From NCBI GenBank assembly GCA_937896015.1, contig CALBLR010000314.1, positions 1-11,411 on the forward strand: a DNA stretch of 11,411 bases. The letters run 5' to 3'. The position numbers were made by a program, and so were the translations under genes. The notes below the pieces were generated by a model. The model saw nothing but the letters and a program-made list of their open reading frames with translations. It ran no database searches and was not told where the DNA came from. Shown piece by piece: positions 6,541 to 11,411 of the stretch (positions are counted from its first letter, which is position 1; each line of letters starts with the position of its first letter). The DNA is from an uncultured Prevotellaceae bacterium (GTDB lineage: Bacteria > Bacteroidota > Bacteroidia > Bacteroidales > Muribaculaceae).

Positions 6541-9330
6541 TCAATACCACTGAACGCCGTTGCTGTAGCTCGAGCGCTTGTCATACTTCAAGTCGCTCAG
6601 CATGCTCGACTTCACGGCAATGTGGAAGTTGTAGCTCTTGTACGGGCCCACGGGCACAAAACTTGCGCTCATGGTGAAGCAGTGCAGGTCGCGCGACACC
6701 GAGCAGTTCATATAGGCGATTTTGCCCGTGTCGAAGTTGTAGCTTGCCGAGAACGAGAAGTTCCAGTTTTTTGTGGGGCGTATGCTGCCGTTTATGCTCA
6801 GGTTTTGCGTCCACTTGCCGTTATACTCCATCTTCTTTTTGTTAAACGTTCCGTAGCCATACGACATCGAGTAGTTGGCCGTCAGGCTCCACGGGAACGA
6901 CCATTCGGCGTAGCCGTCGCGGTCGAGCTTAAGGTCGGAGTCGCCCGATTGCTGCTTGCTTTGGTTGCTGGAGTTTTGGTCGTCTTGGCGGTCGCGGTTG
7001 GCATTGCGGTCTTTGTCGTCGTCATTGGCCGTGCCCGAGTTGCGCCGTCCGCGGCCAAAGAGGTTGCGGAATGTGTCGTTGTTGATGGTGTAGCTAAACG
7101 ATGTGCCCGTGCTTGCCAGGCGGCCCCAGCCTCCGCCGTGAAACAGACGCAGCTTGTTCACCCTCACGGGGTTGCCATATTCGTTGAGTTCATATTTATA
7201 CACGTCCCAAGTTGCGCTCAGATTAAGGTTGAAGCCCTTGGTGAGGCGCAGCAGCATCGACGTGCCCAGGTTGCTCCACCGCATCGAGTCGGCCGCGAAG
7301 TTGTAGCTTTGGCTCAGGCTCAGGTTCTCGATAATCGACACCTTCTTGTAGCCCGTGCTGTCCTTGTCGCTGCGCACCTTGGCCTCGATGTTGTTGGCCA
7401 CGTTAAACGATATCATGCCGCTGCGTCCGCTGGGCGCGGAGCCAAACAGACCGTGCGAGAAGTAGGAGTACTTCTGCTCGTGAGTCACGCCGCTGGCATC
7501 GGTGTAGCTGTAGTTGCCATAGTATCCCCAGAAGCGCGAACTGAAGTCGGGCGCGGCCGAGAACGAGATGGTGGGTGTGATCACGTGGCGTATGGTTTGC
7601 ACCTTGTTGCCAAGAAACTTCAGCGGTTTGAAGAAGCCATACAGCTTGGTGCCCAGCGACAGCGAGAAGTTGAAGTCGAACACGTTGTAGAAGTTGTAGG
7701 TGGTGTCGCGCACCACTGCGCTGGCGTTGGGATCCCACATTTGGCGTATCTTGCTGGTGTACATGCGGTCGTTGAGCGTGATCGATGGTGTGACGTTGAT
7801 GTACTTAAACAGCGAGAAAGTGGCCGAGATAGGCACCGAGTGCGACATGCCGTTGCGCCAGTCTTTCACAAGGCTCTTCTTGAAAAACACGTTTTCCTTG
7901 GCTGTGAGTGAGTTTTGAAACCGGCCGCTGTAGCTTAGCTTTATTTTCTCATACCACCGCTCTTCGCCCACCATCTTCTTGCGCTTGAACGGTGCCGTTT
8001 GCGACATGGTGAGCGTGAAGTTGGGGAACGACACCGCCAGCGTCGAGTCGGCGGCGCGCTGTGTTATGCTTGCCGTGGTCGACAGACTCCACTTCGAGTT
8101 GGGAAACTTGTAGCTAAGGTTCACCGTGCTGCTCTTGGTGTTCTCGGTGAAGCTGTTGCTGTAGTAGTCATCCAGGTTGTTGCGCGAATATCCGCTGGTG
8201 GCAAAGTTCACGCTGGCCGAGAAGTTCATGTTGGGGTTGGCCTTTGCGTTTTGCGAGTGCGTCCAGTTTAGGCTGAAGTTCTTCATCTTCATGTAGTCGG
8301 CCTCGCCTTTGTCGCCGGTGATGGTGGTGAGGTAGCTCACGTTCACACTGCCCTGGTACTTATACCGCTTCACATAGCTCGACTGGGCCGTCACGCCCCA
8401 CGAGCCGCGGGTGTAGATTTCGCCCGTCAGGGCAAGGTCCACATATTTGTTGATGGCAAAGTAGTATCCGCCGTTGCGCAGGTAAAAGCCGCGGTTGTAG
8501 TCCTCGCCAAAAGTTGGAATGAGCACACCGCTGCTGTATTTGCTGCTGAATGGGAAGAATCCGAATGGCACAGCCACGGGCAGCGGCAGGTCTTCGAGCA
8601 CCATATAGGCCGGTCCCGTCACCACGTCCTTCTTGGGGCGCACCTTGCCCCTGGTGAGCTGAAAGTAGAAGTGGGGGTTGTCGTGGTTGTCGCAGGTGGT
8701 GTAGCGGCCGTTTTGGATGTAGTACTCGTCGTTGTCCATCTTTTTGGTGATGCCTCCGGTCAGGTAGCCTTCGCCCTGCTCGGTCATGATGCCGGTGATG
8801 TAGCCCTTTTTCGACTTGAAGTTGTAGCGCATGGTCTTCGACTCATAGTCGCCGCTGGGGTCTTTGAACAGCGGGTTGCCCTTCAGCTCGCCGGTGGAGT
8901 CGGGCACGCCCACGGCATACACCTGGCTGCTGTCCATGTTCATCTTAATCTGCTCGGCGCTGAGGCTTATTGTGTTATACTTGATGTCGCTCGATCCATA
9001 CATGCGCGCGTCGCGCTTGCCATAGAACACCATCGAGTCTTTGGCCGAGAACTCCACCACATGGTCGAGGTCCACCTCGTGACGCTTGAAGTGTGATGTG
9101 TCGGCCATCGCCGAGTCGGCCTTGGCGCGCTTGCGCGCTGTGGTGTCGGTGGCCACTGTGGCCGAGTCGCCGCCGCTGTAGGCCACAATTTCGGGCCCGT
9201 CGGCAGGGGTGTGACGCATGCCGCTGCCGCTTTGCGCTGCAAACACTTGCAGCACTCCTGCGGCGGCAACAGCGAGTGGCAGCACCCTTGCGCCGCCCAT
9301 GTCCCTTAGCCAATGCCTCACGTGAAACAT
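6541..9330 (-). CDS. lptD: LPS-assembly outer membrane protein LptD (Bacteroidota type)
   Basis: 929 residues from the ATG at 9330. A signal peptide with the core LPLAVAAAGVLQVFA is followed by a low-complexity stretch. Next comes an OstA/LptA-like periplasmic domain (about residues 80-205; VVEFSAKDSMVFYGKRDARMYG, SLSAEQIKMNMDSSQVYAVG, GYITGIMTEQGEGYL). A very long beta-barrel region of alternating aromatic and polar strands runs to the C-terminus. The junction carries Bacteroidota LptD features: YTTCDNHDNPHFYF and LEDLPLPVAVPFGFFPF. The end reads LKYDKRSSYSNGVQWY. LptD with LptE inserts LPS into the outer leaflet. The frame stays open to a TTG at 9348, but TTG is rare and a -7 motif lies between it and the ATG. 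ATG 9300 (MGGARVLPLAV) is a serious alternative that gives a compact signal peptide. A D/N/Q/S-rich insert of about 48 residues lies at 6920-7065. Confidence 0.9.
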   Translation of the reverse strand: MFHVRHWLRDMGGARVLPLAVAAAGVLQVFAAQSGSGMRHTPADGPEIVAYSGGDSATVATDTTARKRAKADSAMADTSHFKRHEVDLDHVVEFSAKDSMVFYGKRDARMYGSSDIKYNTISLSAEQIKMNMDSSQVYAVGVPDSTGELKGNPLFKDPSGDYESKTMRYNFKSKKGYITGIMTEQGEGYLTGGITKKMDNDEYYIQNGRYTTCDNHDNPHFYFQLTRGKVRPKKDVVTGPAYMVLEDLPLPVAVPFGFFPFSSKYSSGVLIPTFGEDYNRGFYLRNGGYYFAINKYVDLALTGEIYTRGSWGVTAQSSYVKRYKYQGSVNVSYLTTITGDKGEADYMKMKNFSLNWTHSQNAKANPNMNFSASVNFATSGYSRNNLDDYYSNSFTENTKSSTVNLSYKFPNSKWSLSTTASITQRAADSTLAVSFPNFTLTMSQTAPFKRKKMVGEERWYEKIKLSYSGRFQNSLTAKENVFFKKSLVKDWRNGMSHSVPISATFSLFKYINVTPSITLNDRMYTSKIRQMWDPNASAVVRDTTYNFYNVFDFNFSLSLGTKLYGFFKPLKFLGNKVQTIRHVITPTISFSAAPDFSSRFWGYYGNYSYTDASGVTHEQKYSYFSHGLFGSAPSGRSGMISFNVANNIEAKVRSDKDSTGYKKVSIIENLSLSQSYNFAADSMRWSNLGTSMLLRLTKGFNLNLSATWDVYKYELNEYGNPVRVNKLRLFHGGGWGRLASTGTSFSYTINNDTFRNLFGRGRRNSGTANDDDKDRNANRDRQDDQNSSNQSKQQSGDSDLKLDRDGYAEWSFPWSLTANYSMSYGYGTFNKKKMEYNGKWTQNLSINGSIRPTKNWNFSFSASYNFDTGKIAYMNCSVSRDLHCFTMSASFVPVGPYKSYNFHIAVKSSMLSDLKYDKRSSYSNGVQWY

Positions 9331-9335
9331 AGATG

Positions 9336-9368
9336 CAAAATTAAGCAATTCCCTCTATTCGGCACCAA
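9336..9368 (-). promoter_or_regulatory. Predicted lptD promoter
   Basis: The minus strand has TAATTTTG at 9343-9336, a full match to TAnnTTTG, and a TTG at 9368-9366 with a 22-bp spacer, close to the expected -33 position. Transcription would start near 9329-9332. That would make an ATG at 9330 leaderless and would favour the ATG at 9300, which would have a leader of about 30 nt. The site lies in the 57-bp gap after the HD-domain gene. Confidence 0.45.
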
Positions 9369-9387
9369 TGTGCAGCCATAATTATTG

Positions 9388-9990
9388 TTATAATGCGGCT
9401 GCACCGCCGTTTTTCAGCTCGGTGTCGAGGCTATCGTAGTCGGGCTCGCCGAAAATGCCGGCCATTTGGTTGAACCGCTCAATGGTGCCGCTGCCAAACT
9501 TGGCCAACTGGCGGCGCACCTCGTCGATGGGCTTGGCCGGCGCTATGCGCGACTTGCTGTAGAACTTGTCGGCATAGCACACGGCTTTCTCCTCAAGGCT
9601 CAGCGGCAGCATGTCGCGGTGGGGCAGGGGCAGTCCCTGCTCGGCAATTTCCTGTGCGGTAAGCCCCGCCCCGGTGTGGCGCTCGCACACCAGCGCGTGG
9701 CGAAACAGCCCCAGCCCGTCGAGCATTTGCCGCCCTATGATGCCGTGGCAAATGTAGGGCTCGGCGCCGTGGCAGTGAATCGACGGCGCATTGGTGCGCA
9801 CTATGCCTATGTCGTGCAGCATTGCCGCCTCCACCACAAACTCGGTGTCAACCGGCGTGCCACCTTCGGTCAGACGGTGGCACAGCTGCCGGGCCAGCAG
9901 CGCCACTTGGCGGCTGTGGGCGGTGAGCAGCTCATACAGCGGCTCCCCCTCTGTGTAAAACCGCAGCAATATGCCTGTGTAGTCAATCAT
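9388..9990 (-). CDS. HD-domain phosphohydrolase
   Basis: 200 residues. The metal-binding HD signature is complete: His25 (LTAHSRQVALLA), His59-Asp60 in EAAMLHDIGIV, His82 (YICHGIIG), His105 (CERHTGAG) and Asp141 (VCYADKFYSKSR). Members hydrolyse phosphate esters of nucleotides or other small phosphorylated molecules with a divalent metal ion; the substrate is not evident here. No signal peptide or membrane segment, so cytoplasmic. The start ATG at 9990 is only 17 nt past the T tract of the ilvE terminator, and I see no good promoter in the gap, so expression may rely on readthrough from ilvE. The gene lies 57 bp upstream of lptD, which seems to have its own promoter. Confidence 0.88.
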   Translation of the reverse strand: MIDYTGILLRFYTEGEPLYELLTAHSRQVALLARQLCHRLTEGGTPVDTEFVVEAAMLHDIGIVRTNAPSIHCHGAEPYICHGIIGRQMLDGLGLFRHALVCERHTGAGLTAQEIAEQGLPLPHRDMLPLSLEEKAVCYADKFYSKSRIAPAKPIDEVRRQLAKFGSGTIERFNQMAGIFGEPDYDSLDTELKNGGAAAL

Positions 9991-10007
9991 TTTTCTCTTG
10001 TCGTTTT

Positions 10008-10048
10008 AAAAAGCACAGGCGGAATCGTGAGCCGAAACCGCCTGCGCT
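10008..10048 (-). terminator. Intrinsic terminator of ilvE
   Basis: On the minus strand, AGCGCAGGCGG (10048-10038) pairs with CCGCCTGTGCT (10022-10012) over 11 pairs, one of them G-U, with a 15-nt loop, followed by a run of Ts ending at 10008. It begins 41 bp after the ilvE stop and is the strongest terminator in the window. Confidence 0.82.
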
Positions 10049-10089
10049 GTATGTGTGTGGTTGTCAATTGCTTTGTTGCGGTGCAAGCA

Positions 10090-11118
10090 TCAGTCCAGCA
10101 CCTTCACCCATCCGTGCTTGTCGGGCTCGTCGCCCTTCTGTATGGCCAGCAGGTGGTGGTAGAGCTGCGTGGTCACAGGACCCGGCTTGCCGTCTTTTGC
10201 TATCTTATACACTATGCCGTTGTCCATGTCGGCAACTTCGCTGATGGGCGCGGCCACAGCCGCTGTGCCGCACTCGGCTGCCTCCTCCACATCGGCCAGC
10301 TCCTCGAGCAGCATGGGGCGGCATTCCACGGCCAGACCCATGTCTTTGGCTATCTGCTGCAGGCTCTTGTTGGTGACCGACGGCAGAATTGAGTTGCTCT
10401 TAGGTGTGATATATGTGTTGTCCTTTATTGCAAAGAAGTTGGCTGGGCCGCACTCGTCGATATATTTTTTCTCCTTGGGGTCGAGGAAGAGCACGGCCGA
10501 GTATCCTGCCGCATGGGCGCGCTCGGTGGCCGCAAGGCCGCCTGCATAGTTGCCGCCCACCTTCCAGCGGCCTGTGCCGCATGGCGCGGCGCGGTCATAC
10601 TCGCGGTAAACGGCCACCTTGGTCGGCTTGAATCCGTCTTTGAAGTACGGGCCTACGGGAGTCACAAATATTATTAAAGTGTATTCATTGGCGGGACGCA
10701 CGCCCACGCGCGGCGTGATGCCCACCTCCACGGGGCGTATGTAGAGCGAACTGCCGCTCTCATAAGGCGGCACAAAGCGCTCGTTGAGGCGCACCACCTT
10801 TTCCACCATTTCCAGGAATTTCTCGGCCGGAATCGGCTCCATCATCACACCACGAGCGCTGCGCTGAATGCGTTGCGCATTCTCGTCGGGGCGAAATATG
10901 CGTATTTTGCCATCGCGGCCGCGGAATGCTTTCATACCCTCGAATATCGCTTGACCGTAGTGCAGGCAGGTGGCTGCAATGTGCAGACTTATTTGTTCTG
11001 AGTCCGACACCTCAATTTCACCCCATTTGCCGTCTTTGAAAGTGCATCGCACGTTGTAGTCGGTCTTGATGTAGCCGAATGGCAGGTGCGACCAGTCGAT
11101 GTTTTCGTTGTTTGCCAT
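10090..11118 (-). CDS. ilvE: Branched-chain amino acid aminotransferase
   Basis: 342 residues, the size of the longer (type II) branched-chain aminotransferases. Class IV PLP-enzyme features are present: HYGQAIFEGMKAFRG at 53-67, Arg/Tyr-containing SSLYIRPVEVG at 123-133, the catalytic Lys186 in RWKVGGNYAGGLAA, cofactor-contacting Glu222 in YIDECGPANFF, and the phosphate-binding CGTAA at 283-287. It interconverts Leu, Ile and Val with their 2-keto acids using glutamate/2-oxoglutarate, in the cytoplasm. The start ATG at 11118 gives MANNENIDWSHLPFGY, normal for the family. A 101-bp gap separates it from the upstream gene, with no clear -7 consensus and no terminator. A strong terminator follows it. 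Confidence 0.97.
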   Translation of the reverse strand: MANNENIDWSHLPFGYIKTDYNVRCTFKDGKWGEIEVSDSEQISLHIAATCLHYGQAIFEGMKAFRGRDGKIRIFRPDENAQRIQRSARGVMMEPIPAEKFLEMVEKVVRLNERFVPPYESGSSLYIRPVEVGITPRVGVRPANEYTLIIFVTPVGPYFKDGFKPTKVAVYREYDRAAPCGTGRWKVGGNYAGGLAATERAHAAGYSAVLFLDPKEKKYIDECGPANFFAIKDNTYITPKSNSILPSVTNKSLQQIAKDMGLAVECRPMLLEELADVEEAAECGTAAVAAPISEVADMDNGIVYKIAKDGKPGPVTTQLYHHLLAIQKGDEPDKHGWVKVLD

Positions 11119-11219
11119 TTTTTTCTTTCTTCTGCTGAACGTTTTTGCTGTTTTCTATAGATGTAGGGCACGCTTGCCGGCGCAATTTCCGCTCCGCTCA
11201 ACGGGTGCTGATGTGCGCG

Positions 11220-11411
11220 TCATAGTGCCACTTTCTGCGTTAAATTTCCAATTTTCACAATGTAGATGCCGCGTGCAAGCCTCAGCTCCGACGTGCCGGC
11301 TCCGATTGTGGCTTGCGACACCAGCTGGCCGAGAATGGTGAACACCCTCACCTGTATGCGTCGCGGCGTCCTTATCGCTATCACTCCATTGCGGCCATAA
11401 ATCTCAATGCC
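11220..11411 (-). CDS. C-terminal end of a secreted protein with a type IX secretion (Por) sorting-like domain
   Basis: The last 63 codons and the TGA stop (11220-11222) of a gene that enters from the right edge; no start codon is in the window. The segment reads GIEIYGRNGVIAIRTP, then VRVFTILGQLVSQATIGAG, then LRLARGIYIVKIGN, ending TQKVAL. The pattern (V-x-V-[FY]-x-x-x-G-x-[LV], a G-x-x-x-x-x-L-x turn, RGIY-[IL]-V-K, short basic/hydrophobic tail) is that of type A C-terminal sorting domains, which direct proteins through the type IX system to the cell surface. The passenger domain lies outside the window, so its function cannot be stated. A related beta-sandwich tail not used for secretion is possible. 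Confidence 0.72.
   Translation of the reverse strand, partial: GIEIYGRNGVIAIRTPRRIQVRVFTILGQLVSQATIGAGTSELRLARGIYIVKIGNLTQKVAL

Noticed and set aside
6622..7911. A 429-codon open frame on the plus strand antisense to lptD
   Set aside because: It is a shadow of the GC-rich lptD codons: composition is dominated by Val, Ala, His and Arg, it has no recognisable domain, and the minus-strand frame has clear LptD features.
9466..10392. A 308-codon plus-strand frame spanning the HD gene, the terminator and the end of ilvE
   Set aside because: It crosses two well-supported minus-strand genes and a terminator, and its sequence shows no domain.
11119..11219. A consensus promoter for ilvE
   Set aside because: No TAnnTTTG match on the minus strand; the best candidate (TACATCTA after a TTG) matches too few positions.

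Overview
The window looks like chromosomal DNA from a GC-rich, gut-type member of the Bacteroidales (Muribaculaceae or a relative is my guess). The evidence is the repeated Bacteroidota-style -7 promoter motif TAnnTTTG upstream of several genes, the near absence of Shine-Dalgarno sequences, a C-terminal domain resembling the type IX secretion sorting domain at the right edge, and the Bacteroidota form of LptD. No rRNA, tRNA, CRISPR array or insertion sequence is visible. Coding density is ordinary, and most genes are conserved housekeeping or envelope genes.

Layout. From 1 to 2568, on the minus strand, lies a tripartite drug-efflux operon transcribed in the order TolC-like outer membrane factor, HlyD/EmrA-like adaptor, MFS (EmrB-type) pump; the pump runs off the left edge. 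A divergent AraC-family regulator (2789-3631, plus) faces it. The shared 220-bp region is the richest part of the window. It holds two -7 motifs, a 15-nt perfect palindrome, a 19-nt direct repeat in two copies 99 bp apart, and, inside the predicted tolC leader, a terminator-like hairpin with a T tract embedded in a 22-codon open frame. Next come typA/bipA (3750-5564, plus) with a clear intrinsic terminator, and a secreted YiiX-like permuted papain-fold protein (about 5683-6342, plus). A 198-bp convergent gap follows, then lptD (6541-9330, minus), a small HD-domain phosphohydrolase (9388-9990, minus), an intrinsic terminator, ilvE (10090-11118, minus), and the last 63 codons of a protein with a secretion/sorting-type C-terminus (11220-11411, minus).

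How they work together. The left block is a self-contained xenobiotic exporter with its probable local regulator. TypA is a ribosome-associated stress GTPase. LptD completes LPS delivery to the outer membrane. IlvE handles branched-chain amino acid transamination. The HD and YiiX-like proteins have folds I can name but substrates I cannot. The best candidate for something undescribed is the efflux control region: an AraC-type operator arrangement combined with a possible transcription attenuator/leader peptide. It is read from sequence alone and needs experimental or comparative support.
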